This document shows, piece after piece, positions 1-8,863 of a stretch of 64,000 nt of DNA. The stretch is from Enterobacter sp. ENT03 (GTDB taxonomy: Bacteria > Pseudomonadota > Gammaproteobacteria > Enterobacterales > Enterobacteriaceae). The position numbers were made by a program, and so were the translations under genes. The notes beneath the pieces are model-generated. The model saw only the letters and a list, made by a program, of their open reading frames with translations, did no database searches and was not told the DNA's origin. Every line of letters starts with the position of its first letter. Positions within the stretch are counted from its first letter, which is position 1. The DNA lies in the NCBI RefSeq assembly GCF_019218745.1, contig NZ_JAHUXA010000010.1, positions 62,001-126,000 of the forward strand, in the 5' to 3' direction.

Positions 1-120
1 TTCCCTGCCAGATATGAAATAGCTCGTCGTTAATATATTCATACAATGTATATATAAAAAGTACGAGCGAAAACGTATTGCCCATGCAGAATCAAACTCC
101 GCCAAAATAAAGTCAAGATC

Positions 121-153
121 TTTAATTTAAAAGTAGTCTACTTTTAAATTAAA
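121..153. promoter_or_regulatory. Perfect 33-bp inverted repeat, candidate operator
   Basis: Two exact 16-base arms (left arm begins TTTAATTTAAAAG) surround a single central T at 137. The centre reads GTAGTCTAC, close to the GT-N-TA-N-AC half-site pattern of HutC-type GntR regulators. It lies about 65 bases before a GntR-family gene, so autoregulation, or control of a divergent gene beyond the window edge, is a fair inference. Confidence 0.7.
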
Positions 154-219
154 TGAGATCTGGATATTGATTTCGCCAGCGGGATATAATGCCCGCCACC
201 GCGGGAAAGGAGATTGGTT

Positions 220-942
220 TTGCGTAGATACATTCAAATAGCAAATATAATTAAAGAAAGAATAATGTCTCGTGAATATATTGTGGGGGAGAAAATCCCC
301 TATGGACACCAGCTTTGCGAAGAGTTCTCATGCAGTAAAATCACACTGAATAACGCGCTCGATATTCTGGTCAGCGAGGGGTTTATCACCCGCCAGCGGG
401 GGCTGGGCACCATCGTAAAAACCGCGTCCCCGCAACATCTGCCGGTTCCGGGTAAACTTAGCCCGCCGATTCAGGGGGTGAGCCGCTTACATGAATCGCA
501 GGGAATTGAAGTTCGCAGTCATCTTCTGGAATTTGAAATCGCACTGCCGCCCACAACGGTAGCAACACAGCTCGCCATGACGGTCGATCAATATGCGTGG
601 CATTTCAAACGGGTGCGGTATGTTGATAATAATCCGCTTTCAATAGAAGAAACCTGGATACCAGTGAGGATCTTACCCGACTTCACCCGGCAGGATGCGC
701 TGGGCTCGGTGTATCAGTTTGTGGAAAAATCACTGCGCAAGGTGCCGTGCAGTTCTCATACACAGTTCTATTCCCTGCCTAGTGATGATGAAGCGCAGGC
801 GTGGCTGGCCCTTGAAGCAAACGAACCTATCAGCGTCACGCTCTCCGTGACTTATCTGAATGACGGTCAGCCGTTCGAGTATTGCACCAGCCACTACCAT
901 TATCAGCGTTTTAACTACAACGCCATTGTGCAGCGCAGTTAG
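220..942 (+). CDS. GntR-family (HutC/UTRA) transcriptional regulator
   Basis: About 240 residues. The N-terminal 65 residues form a GntR winged helix ([12 protein letters not shown], then a recognition helix around [18 protein letters not shown] and the wing RQRGLGTIV). The rest fits a UTRA effector domain, with the family phrase [12 protein letters not shown] regulators usually bind a sugar, amino acid or phosphorylated metabolite; the ligand here is unknown. The strong AAGGAGA at 207-213 touches the TTG at 214 but is ideally spaced from the TTG at 220, so I chose 220. The 3' end overlaps the convergent sbp gene by 4 bases. The palindrome at 121-153 is its likely operator. The regulated genes may lie upstream of the window. 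Confidence 0.85.
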   Translation: MRRYIQIANIIKERIMSREYIVGEKIPYGHQLCEEFSCSKITLNNALDILVSEGFITRQRGLGTIVKTASPQHLPVPGKLSPPIQGVSRLHESQGIEVRSHLLEFEIALPPTTVATQLAMTVDQYAWHFKRVRYVDNNPLSIEETWIPVRILPDFTRQDALGSVYQFVEKSLRKVPCSSHTQFYSLPSDDEAQAWLALEANEPISVTLSVTYLNDGQPFEYCTSHYHYQRFNYNAIVQRS

Positions 943-1931
943 TCGCGCTTACTGATCTGGTCGAAGGTCCCGCCGTTAGAGAAGTGTTCTTTCTGCGCTT
1001 TCGCCCAGCCGCCGAACTCTTCATCAATGGTGAACAGTTTCAGTTTCGGGAACACGCTGTCGTATTTCTTCGCCACCTCGGCGTTACGCGGACGGTAGAA
1101 ATTTTTCGCTGCGATCTCCTGACCTTCCGGTGAGTAGAGATACTTCAGATAGGCTTCGGCCACCGTTTTGGTGTCTTTCTTCTCGACCACTTTGTCGACC
1201 ACGGAAACGGTCGGCTCGGCCAGAATGGATTCGCTCGGGGTGACGATTTCAAACTTGTCTTTGCCCAGCTCATTGGTCGCCAGCAGCGCTTCGTTTTCCC
1301 AGGCAATCAGCACGTCGCCGATACCGCGCTCCACAAAGGTGTTGGTCGCGCCGCGTGCGCCGGAATCCAGCACTTCAACGTTTTTAAACAGCGACTTTAC
1401 GAAGTCCTGCGCTTTAGCCTGATCGTTGTTGTTGTGATGCAGAGCGTAGCCCCATGCCGCCAGATAGTTCCAGCGTGCGCCGCCGGAGCTTTTCGGGTTC
1501 GGCGTGATCACCGACACGCCTGGTTTGATCAGATCATTCCAGTCGTGAATTTGTTTCGGGTTGCCTTTACGCACCAGGAAAACAATGGTGGAGGTGTACG
1601 GCGCGGAGTTATCCGGCAGGCGCTTGATCCAGTTTTTGTCGATACGACCACGTTCCGCAATCGCATCCACGTCATAAGCCAGTGCCAGCGTCACCACATC
1701 GGCTTCAATGCCGTTGATCACGGATGTGGCCTGTTTACCCGACCCGCCGTGCGACTGGCGGATCACGACGTTATCGCCGGTTTCCTGTTTCCAGTGAGCA
1801 CTGAACGCTTTGTTGTACTGATCGTACAACTCACGCGTTGGATCGTAAGACACGTTTAATAACTGAATATCCTTCGCCAGAACACTGCCGGATGCCAGCA
1901 GTAAAGTTAATCCCACGCCCCATTTGTTCAT
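939..1931 (-). CDS. sbp: Periplasmic sulfate-binding protein
   Basis: 330 residues, as for E. coli Sbp (329). A signal peptide ([19 protein letters not shown]) is followed by mature protein starting [17 protein letters not shown], a hallmark of the sulfate/thiosulfate-binding family, and ends TFDQISKRD. It captures sulfate in the periplasm for the CysTWA importer, whose genes are not here. In E. coli sbp lies next to pfkA; here three extra genes separate them. Control by CysB is expected from the family, but I did not identify a CysB site in the 135-base upstream gap. Confidence 0.95.
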   Translation of the reverse strand: MNKWGVGLTLLLASGSVLAKDIQLLNVSYDPTRELYDQYNKAFSAHWKQETGDNVVIRQSHGGSGKQATSVINGIEADVVTLALAYDVDAIAERGRIDKNWIKRLPDNSAPYTSTIVFLVRKGNPKQIHDWNDLIKPGVSVITPNPKSSGGARWNYLAAWGYALHHNNNDQAKAQDFVKSLFKNVEVLDSGARGATNTFVERGIGDVLIAWENEALLATNELGKDKFEIVTPSESILAEPTVSVVDKVVEKKDTKTVAEAYLKYLYSPEGQEIAAKNFYRPRNAEVAKKYDSVFPKLKLFTIDEEFGGWAKAQKEHFSNGGTFDQISKRD

Positions 1932-2066
1932 TGCTCACTCTCATATGCTGTTGTGTTGTGATGAAAGCAGCGTGCCAGAAAGCGAACCAATGATTAAAGA
2001 ATAAAAAAAGATTGGCTATAACTATCCAGAATATAACAGGGGCTGAAAGCGCGTTGCCCGCGCCTG

Positions 2067-3056
2067 TTAGTCCATTATCTCCGGCGGGTTATCGTGAATA
2101 AAGGCGACGGCGTCCTGCAACAAGATGGAGGTGTGCGGCAAGATGCCCACTTTATCCATAAAGGCATGCACCATGCCGTTGTAGCGGATGAACGTCACCT
2201 CGCCGCCTGCCTGGCGCGTTTTATCGACAAAGGCTTCCACTTGCAGGCGTAAAGGATCAAATTCACCGCAGCAAATCAGTAATGGCGGCAACTGAGCCAG
2301 CAGTGCAGGCGCGGCGAAAAGAGGTGAAATAAAGGGCTGACAGCACGCGTTGTCCCCGGCATACCACTGCGCGACCTGCCCCATTGAGCCATAAAAATCA
2401 TTGAGATAAGCGTCTATAAGCGCTTTATGTTCACGCGCCGGATACTGCGAGGTATCCGCCAGCGTCGCATCACGGCTTAGCGAGGTTGCCGGATAAAACC
2501 CGATGAGGCGCGAGAGATATTTCGTTCCCAGCGTGACATCCAGCAAACCGGTCGCGAGGCTCAGGTTGCCGCCTGCGGAATCGCCGGCAATGGTAATATT
2601 CGTCCGATCAATACCATATTCGTCTCCCTGCTGATGCACCCAGCGCAGGGCGGTGTAGCAGTCCAGCAAAGCCCCCGGCCAGGGGATTTCGGGGGCCAGC
2701 GCATAATCAACCGAAACCACCACGACATCGCCAAGATCCGCCAGTGCGCGGCAGGGATACTCGACATTATCCAGCGAGCCGCCAAAAAAACCGCCACCAT
2801 GCAGGAACAGCACCACGGGTAGCGGCCCCTGGCTATCGGTGCAGCGATAAATACGCACATTGACATGACCGTCGATAATTTTATTGCTCACGGTCAGAGG
2901 GCGGGTACGAATGTCCTTTGCGGGCCAGCCCATGGCGTCCCGCAACGACAGCAAATCCCCGCCTGCTGGCGTGTGGCCTGCCATCGCCTGAAGTTCTTCT
3001 ACTGCCTGTGGATGTAAGGTTTGCGCCAGTGAAGCGTACTGTACATAGTCACGCAT
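2067..3056 (-). CDS. Alpha/beta hydrolase of the hormone-sensitive lipase type
   Basis: 329 residues with the HSL-family oxyanion motif HGGG (residues 86-89), the nucleophile elbow GDSAGG (Ser160), and a C-terminal GEFDPL aspartate and GMVHAF histidine completing the triad. No signal peptide, so probably a cytoplasmic carboxylesterase acting on short-chain esters. It overlaps the upstream MFS gene by 8 bases, so the two are co-transcribed: a transporter that imports an ester-bearing compound and the enzyme that cleaves it is the simplest reading. The substrate is unknown. Confidence 0.85.
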   Translation of the reverse strand: MRDYVQYASLAQTLHPQAVEELQAMAGHTPAGGDLLSLRDAMGWPAKDIRTRPLTVSNKIIDGHVNVRIYRCTDSQGPLPVVLFLHGGGFFGGSLDNVEYPCRALADLGDVVVVSVDYALAPEIPWPGALLDCYTALRWVHQQGDEYGIDRTNITIAGDSAGGNLSLATGLLDVTLGTKYLSRLIGFYPATSLSRDATLADTSQYPAREHKALIDAYLNDFYGSMGQVAQWYAGDNACCQPFISPLFAAPALLAQLPPLLICCGEFDPLRLQVEAFVDKTRQAGGEVTFIRYNGMVHAFMDKVGILPHTSILLQDAVAFIHDNPPEIMD

Positions 3057-4224
3057 AATTTTTAACGCCTTTTAAATAACGGTTAGCGAGATACCCGGCA
3101 TGAAGTAATGCCGTGGCGATAAACAGCCAGCCATACACGTTAATCGGAAATAACAGATCGCTGCGGCTTCCCTGCGCCTGGATCATACGAATGATCCAGG
3201 GATGGAGAAATACGCCAAAGTTAATGCCGATGAGCAGAATGGAAGAGGCCACTGTTTGCGTCGCTGGCGTACTGATGGCCGCGGCACAATTAAAGAAATG
3301 CGGAATAATAAAGGCGAAAACAAACCCGGCCGCCAGGATCAGGATGGCTGTCAGCGCGAGGCTGGAAGAAAGCGTTAACAGGATCAGTGCGATGCCAATA
3401 ACCAGTAACGACAGCGGCAGAATAGCCGGTCCAAGCTTTTTGCTGGCTTTACCAAAAAGTAATCCGCCAGGAAACGAAATAACCGTGGATAGCGTGATCA
3501 GCAGGCTGGCCCATGCCGCATCACCATAACCAATAAAGGTCATAACCGTCGCCAGTTTGAAAATCAAAATCATATAACCGGCGAAGATGTAAAACAGATA
3601 CAGCGCATAGGCGGGAATGCGCCAGTTAATACGCCACGTCGTCGCCACCGCGTCCGCCTGCGGTGCATTACAGGTTGCCGGAATATGAATGCTAAATAAT
3701 ATGAGCGGGATCAGCGCCATAAAATAAATGATGAAAACACTGTGCCAGCCATAATGAATCAGCACGCTGATTAGCAGCGTCATAAGCGCGCTGCCGAAGG
3801 CGGAAACCGCCCCCTGGAAGCCTAATAACGTGCTCCGTTCATCGCCAGAAAAATACTGGCAAATCAGGCTGTAGGAGAGCGAATTGAACAGCCCAATCCC
3901 GCATCCCAGCGCAAAACGCGAACTCAGTAGTAGCCAGTAACTGTTGCTGAATATCGGCATACACCCCGCCACCAGCGCCAGCAGTAGCCCGGCGATCACC
4001 GTTTTTTTATCGCCAAAACGGCGGACAAAAAATGGCGCCAGAATGACCAACAGCAGAATACCGAAATTCGTCACCGAGACGGTCAGTTCAATATCGGCGA
4101 GCGTACGTTGCGGAAATGCCTGGGCCATCAGCGGGATCGCCGCGGCGACTGCCGGGCCAGACATATTAATTAGTGAGACAGATAAGAGTGATGTTTTAAA
4201 AAGCCTGCGCTGTTGCTGCTGCAT
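3049..4224 (-). CDS. Major facilitator superfamily transporter
   Basis: 391 residues, hydrophobic throughout, with about 12 predicted membrane segments. The loop 2-3 region RRFGDKKTVIAGL matches the MFS motif A pattern. The N-terminus (MQQQQRRLFKTS) carries positive charges expected for a cytoplasmic start. It overlaps the esterase gene by 8 bases and lies 116 bases after the AraC-family gene on the same strand. An importer paired with the esterase is inferred; an exporter is not excluded. Confidence 0.8.
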   Translation of the reverse strand: MQQQQRRLFKTSLLSVSLINMSGPAVAAAIPLMAQAFPQRTLADIELTVSVTNFGILLLVILAPFFVRRFGDKKTVIAGLLLALVAGCMPIFSNSYWLLLSSRFALGCGIGLFNSLSYSLICQYFSGDERSTLLGFQGAVSAFGSALMTLLISVLIHYGWHSVFIIYFMALIPLILFSIHIPATCNAPQADAVATTWRINWRIPAYALYLFYIFAGYMILIFKLATVMTFIGYGDAAWASLLITLSTVISFPGGLLFGKASKKLGPAILPLSLLVIGIALILLTLSSSLALTAILILAAGFVFAFIIPHFFNCAAAISTPATQTVASSILLIGINFGVFLHPWIIRMIQAQGSRSDLLFPINVYGWLFIATALLHAGYLANRYLKGVKNYA

Positions 4225-4340
4225 ATTTCCGCCCTGAGCCTGTGCCCGAATTCATTGGCGGCAGAATAATTGGCCTGTGGAAGTGCAGAAAGGCGATTTT
4301 TTAGCGAAAAAAAGGGCAAATAATACTTTTGATGGCGCGC

Positions 4341-5210
4341 TCACATCTCCGGCTGACGTCGCGATTTGCGGTACTGCAACGGCGTCATACCAAACGCCTG
4401 CTTAAAATAGTTTACGAAAGATTTGAAGTTCGGAAATCCGCTGCGCTCAGCCACAATTTGCACACGCAGATTGCTGTCAAACAGCATCGTCATCGCCGCA
4501 TTCAGTCTTACGGATACCAGATATTGATGGAACGTTTTGCCGACATGCTGCTTAAACAGGTGGGAAAACCAGGTTTCTGAAATATAAAAATGTCGCGCAA
4601 CCGCCGCGCTGGTAAGCCGTTCATGGAAATGACTGTCGATCCACGCCGTCACCCTGACAATTTTCTCGCAAGGATTACTGTTCTGATACTGGTATTTATT
4701 TTTGTCATCAGAAAAGGCGTACACCAGCCAGTACAGGAGTTGATAAACCATCGAACTGAGCAGGAGCGTGTCGCAGGCTGAGGGAGGTGCAGAGGCGGTA
4801 ATCTCCGCTGCGCGGTTAAGCAGATGCTGTAACTTGCGATAGGCTTTGCGCTGAAGCGGCGTAAAGTGCGCCGGACTATTCAGATCGAAAATTAGCGTGT
4901 CCAGCCCTGGCACCACATTTTGCAAAAACTGATACGGAAAAATGACCGTCAGCCCCTGCGCCTGCCGCTCCGGAGAGGTTTCTACCGCATGAACTTCATT
5001 AGGATTTACGATCAGGATTTGACCGGATGACGTCGCATACGCGCGGCCATTGATCTCAAAGCGGGCAATGGAACCACTGAGGGTATAACTCAGCTCAAGG
5101 GATTTGTGCCAGTGACGGGCGACCGGGTCGGATTTACCCGCGTGCCAGATAAAATGCGCAAGCGTCTGGGCATCGGTGGCAATTATTTCGTGTCGATAGG
5201 GCGCAGACAT
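4341..5210 (-). CDS. AraC-family transcriptional regulator
   Basis: 289 residues. The N-terminal half is a cupin-like sensor (HWHKSLELSYTLSGS, then PNEVHAVE). The C-terminal 100 residues hold two helix-turn-helix motifs, RLTSAAVARHFYISETWFSHLFKQ and VQIVAERSGFPNFKSFVNYFKQ, ending with the family signature FGMTPLQYR. It precedes the MFS and esterase genes on the same strand and is the likely activator of the cassette. The effector is unknown. Confidence 0.88.
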   Translation of the reverse strand: MSAPYRHEIIATDAQTLAHFIWHAGKSDPVARHWHKSLELSYTLSGSIARFEINGRAYATSSGQILIVNPNEVHAVETSPERQAQGLTVIFPYQFLQNVVPGLDTLIFDLNSPAHFTPLQRKAYRKLQHLLNRAAEITASAPPSACDTLLLSSMVYQLLYWLVYAFSDDKNKYQYQNSNPCEKIVRVTAWIDSHFHERLTSAAVARHFYISETWFSHLFKQHVGKTFHQYLVSVRLNAAMTMLFDSNLRVQIVAERSGFPNFKSFVNYFKQAFGMTPLQYRKSRRQPEM

Positions 5211-5234
5211 TCGCAGTCCTCGCGTTAATTAACA

Positions 5235-5260
5235 AAACGGGCACGTGAGCGCGCCCGTTT
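5235..5260 (-). terminator. Likely pfkA terminator
   Basis: The arms AAACGGGC (5235-5242) and GCCCGTTT (5253-5260) form a GC-rich hairpin just after the pfkA stop on the minus strand. The following stretch is T-containing but has no long T run. Confidence 0.6.
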
Positions 5261-5273
5261 CGTCTCTGCGCCA

Positions 5274-6236
5274 TTAATACAGTTTTTTCGCGCAGTCCAG
5301 CCAGTCGCCTTTGAACGGACGCTTCATGTTCTCGATAGCGTCAACGATGTCGTGGTGCACCATTTTTTCGTTCTGGATACCGACGCAACGTCCGCCGTGG
5401 CCCTGCAACAGCAGCTCGATGGCGTAGCTGCCCATACGGGAAGCAAGGATACGGTCGTAAGGCACCGGTGAACCGCCACGCTGAATGTGACCCAGCACCG
5501 TAGCGCGGGTTTCACGCTGCGTTTCTTCTTCGATGTATTTCGCCAGTTCATCGATGTCGCAGATGTGCTCGGTGATCGCCACGATGGCGTGTTTTTTACC
5601 TTTCGCGATACCGGCTTTGATTTCGTTCACCAGGTCTTCACGATTGAATTCCACTTCCGGCAGCACGATGAACTCGCAGCCGCCTGCGATAGCCGCAGCC
5701 AGCGTCAGGTCGCCGCAGTAACGGCCCATGACTTCAACGATAGAGATACGCTGGTGAGAAGAAGAGGTGTCACGCAGACGGTCGATCGCTTCTACGACCG
5801 TATGCAGCGCGGTGAAGTAACCGATGGTGTAGTCAGTACCCGCCACGTCGTTATCGATGGTGCCTGGCAGACCGATGCACGGGAAGCCCATTTCAGTCAG
5901 GCGTTTCGCGCCCATGTAAGAGCCGTCGCCGCCGATAACGACCAGTGCGTCGATACCGCGTTTTTTCATGTTTTCGATAGCCACCGCGCGGATGTGCTCT
6001 TCACGGAATTCCGGGAAGCGTGCGGAGCCCAGGAAAGTGCCGCCACGGTTGATCATGTCGGACACGCTGTAACGGTCGAGCTGCACCATACGATCTTCGT
6101 AAAGACCCAGGTAACCGTCATAAATACCACAAACTTCCAGGCCTTCTGTTAATGCCGCACGGACGACGCCACGAATTGCAGCGTTCATGCCCGGCGCATC
6201 ACCGCCACTTGTCAACACACCGATTTTCTTAATCAT
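5274..6236 (-). CDS. pfkA: 6-phosphofructokinase isozyme I
   Basis: 320 residues, the E. coli PfkA length. It phosphorylates fructose 6-phosphate with ATP, the committed step of glycolysis, in the cytoplasm. Visible motifs are the ATP-binding GGDAPGMN (11-18), GGDGSYMGA near 103, the catalytic loop PGTIDND near 125, the fructose-6-phosphate site EVMGRYCGD near 160, and HIQRGGSP near 250. It is a single-gene unit with its own hairpin downstream. Confidence 0.98.
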   Translation of the reverse strand: MIKKIGVLTSGGDAPGMNAAIRGVVRAALTEGLEVCGIYDGYLGLYEDRMVQLDRYSVSDMINRGGTFLGSARFPEFREEHIRAVAIENMKKRGIDALVVIGGDGSYMGAKRLTEMGFPCIGLPGTIDNDVAGTDYTIGYFTALHTVVEAIDRLRDTSSSHQRISIVEVMGRYCGDLTLAAAIAGGCEFIVLPEVEFNREDLVNEIKAGIAKGKKHAIVAITEHICDIDELAKYIEEETQRETRATVLGHIQRGGSPVPYDRILASRMGSYAIELLLQGHGGRCVGIQNEKMVHHDIVDAIENMKRPFKGDWLDCAKKLY

Positions 6237-6417
6237 GACTACCTCTGAACTTTGGAATGCAAAATGAATTCTGTTGCCCGAAGCGACTCCCCCGAAGGAG
6301 TGAACAACGATGTTGCGAATAGTATATCAATATCTCTGTGCTGAATTGATTCAGGTCAGGCGAAATGGCGCTAACTTCTGTACAAAAAAGTGGCCTGACT
6401 CACTCTTTTACAACCGA

Positions 6418-7323
6418 TCACAAAGCATTGATTGACGTACCCTTTTCCTGGGGCACTACCGAACAAGGATCCTGATGGATGATGACATCTGAGCCTGGGA
6501 AGCGTTGCAAAATCGCCTGCTCAACCTGTTCAGCCACCAAATGCGCCTGAACAAGGGGAAGATTGTCATCCATTTCCAAATGAATCTGTATAAAGCGGGT
6601 CGGCCCTGACTGCCGCGTGCGAAGGTCGTGCGCGCCGCTGACCCCAGGCCAGCGAGTGACGATTTCGAATATTTCCTGACGTTCGATGTCAGGCAACGCC
6701 CGATCCAGCAATGACTGGACCGCTTCATAGCCCATGCGTAGCGCGCTGTACAATATATAAACACCAATACCTAATGCAAATAACGCATCGGCACGATGCC
6801 AGCCATACCAGGACAGGCCAAGGGCAATGAGAATAGCGCCATTCATCATAACATCAGACTGATAATGAAGCATATCCGCCCGTACCGCCTGGCTTTGGGT
6901 TTTTCTTACTACCCAGCGCTGAAAGGTGACGAGAATAATCGTACTCAGCAACGCAATCACCGTGACGATCACCCCAATCCCTGGCGCATTCAGCGGTTCC
7001 GGGCGCGCCAGATGCTGTATGCCGGTCAAAAACAGGAACAGCGCCGAGCCGGAAATAAACATACTTTGCGCCAGCGCGGCCAGCGATTCGGCCTTACCGT
7101 GACCAAATGTGTGCTCGTCATCCGCAGGTTGTAAGGAGTAACGCACCACCAGCAGGTTAGTAAGAGAGGCCGCAATATCGACCAGCGAATCCACCAGCGC
7201 CGCCAGAATACTGACCGAACCGGTGTGCCACCACGCGACGATTTTGATCAGTAATAACAGGCTGGCGAGGATCGTCGCCGCGACCGCCGCCCGGCTAACC
7301 AGCCTTCCATAAGATTGATTCAT
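6418..7323 (-). CDS. fieF: Cation-efflux pump FieF (YiiP), CDF family
   Basis: 301 residues with the CDF transmembrane metal site: Asp45 and Asp49 in DSLVD, paired with His and Asp in HYQSD near 153-157. A soluble C-terminal domain ([21 protein letters not shown]) carries further metal sites. In E. coli it exports zinc and ferrous iron in exchange for protons across the inner membrane. Its position between pfkA and cpxP is the conserved one. Confidence 0.95.
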   Translation of the reverse strand: MNQSYGRLVSRAAVAATILASLLLLIKIVAWWHTGSVSILAALVDSLVDIAASLTNLLVVRYSLQPADDEHTFGHGKAESLAALAQSMFISGSALFLFLTGIQHLARPEPLNAPGIGVIVTVIALLSTIILVTFQRWVVRKTQSQAVRADMLHYQSDVMMNGAILIALGLSWYGWHRADALFALGIGVYILYSALRMGYEAVQSLLDRALPDIERQEIFEIVTRWPGVSGAHDLRTRQSGPTRFIQIHLEMDDNLPLVQAHLVAEQVEQAILQRFPGSDVIIHQDPCSVVPQEKGTSINAL

Positions 7324-7445
7324 AGAGACTCCTGCAGAATGCAGAAACCAGTATAACGGATGTAAAAAGCCTCATTGTGATGAAAAGGCACATCGTAAAG
7401 CGTGAAATTGCCGGTTCAGCGGGGATCGGGGGGTAAATTTCAGGC

Positions 7446-7503
7446 AAAAAAAACCCCCACATCATGTGGGGGAAGACAGGGATGGTGTCTATGGCAAGGA
7501 AAA
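7446..7503 (-). ncRNA. cpxQ: CpxQ small RNA, from the cpxP 3' UTR
   Basis: Read on the minus strand, this 58-base segment starts TTTTCCTTGCCATAGAC and ends in the hairpin CCCCCACA-TGTGGGGG (7454-7472) followed by eight T. This matches, from memory, the Hfq-dependent sRNA that RNase E releases from the cpxP 3' end in enterobacteria to repress envelope mRNAs. The hairpin is also the cpxP terminator. Confidence 0.88.
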
Positions 7504-7510
7504 CAGGGTG

Positions 7511-8014
7511 TTACTGATTACTACTGTGACTGCTGCTACTCGATAACTTCAGCGACGAACTTTGCTGCATTCGCGCGACATCGCGCAGTTGTTCCATTCG
7601 CTGATCGTGTTTCTTGTGTAAAACCGCTTGCTGCTCCGGCGTTAGCAGGTGGTACATCTGGTTACGAACCCTGGCCATTTCGACCTGGCGAGCAACCTGT
7701 TCCTGCGCCATTTTTTCTGCCTGAGCGCGTACAGCGCTTTCATCAAATTTTTGTGCGGTGACAAGGTCATGCATTGTCTCCACGTCGCTCACATTCACCG
7801 GCGGCTGATCGTGCCGTGCCCGCTGCATGAGATCGCGTAACTGCTGTCGCTGATGTTCGGTTAAACTAATTCCATCAAACATGGTGCTCTGGCTGCTACG
7901 CTGAGTAAGTCCCTCTGTCGGATGCCAGTTGCCGCCTGTTACATCTGCAGTTGCCTGGCTGGCTGCACTGAATGCCAGGCTTGAGGCCATGACGGCAGCG
8001 GTAACATTGCGCAT
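7511..8014 (-). CDS. cpxP: Periplasmic Cpx adaptor and inhibitor CpxP
   Basis: 167 residues (E. coli 166). A signal peptide is followed by the LTxxQ repeats that define the family: [15 protein letters not shown] and [17 protein letters not shown]. CpxP binds the CpxA sensor domain and delivers misfolded pilins to DegP. I placed the start at the ATG at 8014 because GGAG is 6 bases upstream; an in-frame GTG lies one codon earlier. A perfect CpxR box lies about 80 bases upstream, as expected for the most strongly Cpx-induced gene. Confidence 0.95.
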   Translation of the reverse strand: MRNVTAAVMASSLAFSAASQATADVTGGNWHPTEGLTQRSSQSTMFDGISLTEHQRQQLRDLMQRARHDQPPVNVSDVETMHDLVTAQKFDESAVRAQAEKMAQEQVARQVEMARVRNQMYHLLTPEQQAVLHKKHDQRMEQLRDVARMQQSSSLKLSSSSSHSSNQ

Positions 8015-8094
8015 CACTTACTCCCAAAATCTTTTGTTTCGCGATTCAACGAGAGCCAGTGTACGGTTCAGGCTGAAAACTAGCGTCAGGGGGT

Positions 8095-8109
8095 GTAAAA
8101 CAACGTAAA
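8095..8109. promoter_or_regulatory. CpxR-binding site
   Basis: GTAAA (8095-8099), five bases, then GTAAA (8105-8109): an exact match to the CpxR consensus GTAAA-N5-GTAAA. It lies between divergent cpxP and cpxR, so it can serve induction of cpxP and autoregulation of cpxRA. Confidence 0.9.
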
Positions 8110-8164
8110 GTCATGGATTAGCGCGCCTTGATGACGTAATTTCTGCCTCGGAGGTATTTAAACA

Positions 8165-8863
8165 ATGAATAAAATCCTGTTAGTTGATGATGACCGAGAG
8201 CTTACATCCCTGTTGAAGGAACTGCTCGACATGGAAGGTTTTGACGTGTTGGTTGCCCATGACGGGGAACAAGCGCTTGACCTCCTTGACGACAGTATCG
8301 ATTTACTTTTGCTCGACGTGATGATGCCGAAGAAAAACGGTATTGATACACTTAAAGAGCTTCGTCAGACACACCAGACGCCCGTTATTATGTTGACTGC
8401 ACGCGGCAGCGAACTCGATCGCGTACTCGGCCTTGAGCTGGGCGCAGACGATTATCTGCCTAAACCTTTCAATGACCGCGAGCTGGTTGCGCGCATCCGC
8501 GCCATCCTGCGCCGTTCACACTGGAGCGAGCAGCAGCAAAACAGCGATAACGGTTCCCCTACTTTAGAAGTCGACGCCTTAAGCCTCAATCCAGGCCGTC
8601 AGGAAGCCAGCTTTGATGGTCAGTCGCTGGAACTTACCGGCACCGAATTCACGCTGCTTTATCTGCTGGCGCAACATCTGGGCCAGGTCGTTTCCCGTGA
8701 ACATCTGAGCCAGGAAGTGCTGGGTAAGCGCTTAACGCCGTTCGATCGCGCCATCGATATGCACATTTCCAACCTGCGCCGTAAATTGCCGGAACGCAAA
8801 GACGGACACCCGTGGTTTAAAACCCTGCGCGGTCGCGGCTATCTGATGGTTTCCGCTTCATGA
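8165..8863 (+). CDS. cpxR: Response regulator CpxR
   Basis: 232 residues, OmpR/PhoB type. The receiver domain has Asp51 (LLLLDVMMP) as the phosphate acceptor, the acidic DDD at 8-10, Thr in MLTARG and Lys in LPKPF. The C-terminal winged helix ends FKTLRGRGYLM. It regulates envelope-stress genes. GGAGG at 8150-8154 sets the start. The stop overlaps the cpxA ATG (ATGA), implying coupled translation. Confidence 0.98.
   Translation: MNKILLVDDDRELTSLLKELLDMEGFDVLVAHDGEQALDLLDDSIDLLLLDVMMPKKNGIDTLKELRQTHQTPVIMLTARGSELDRVLGLELGADDYLPKPFNDRELVARIRAILRRSHWSEQQQNSDNGSPTLEVDALSLNPGRQEASFDGQSLELTGTEFTLLYLLAQHLGQVVSREHLSQEVLGKRLTPFDRAIDMHISNLRRKLPERKDGHPWFKTLRGRGYLMVSAS

Noticed and set aside
5487-6152. 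Long open frame opposite pfkA
   Set aside because: It is the antisense shadow of a highly conserved GC-rich gene and has no ribosome site or family phrases.
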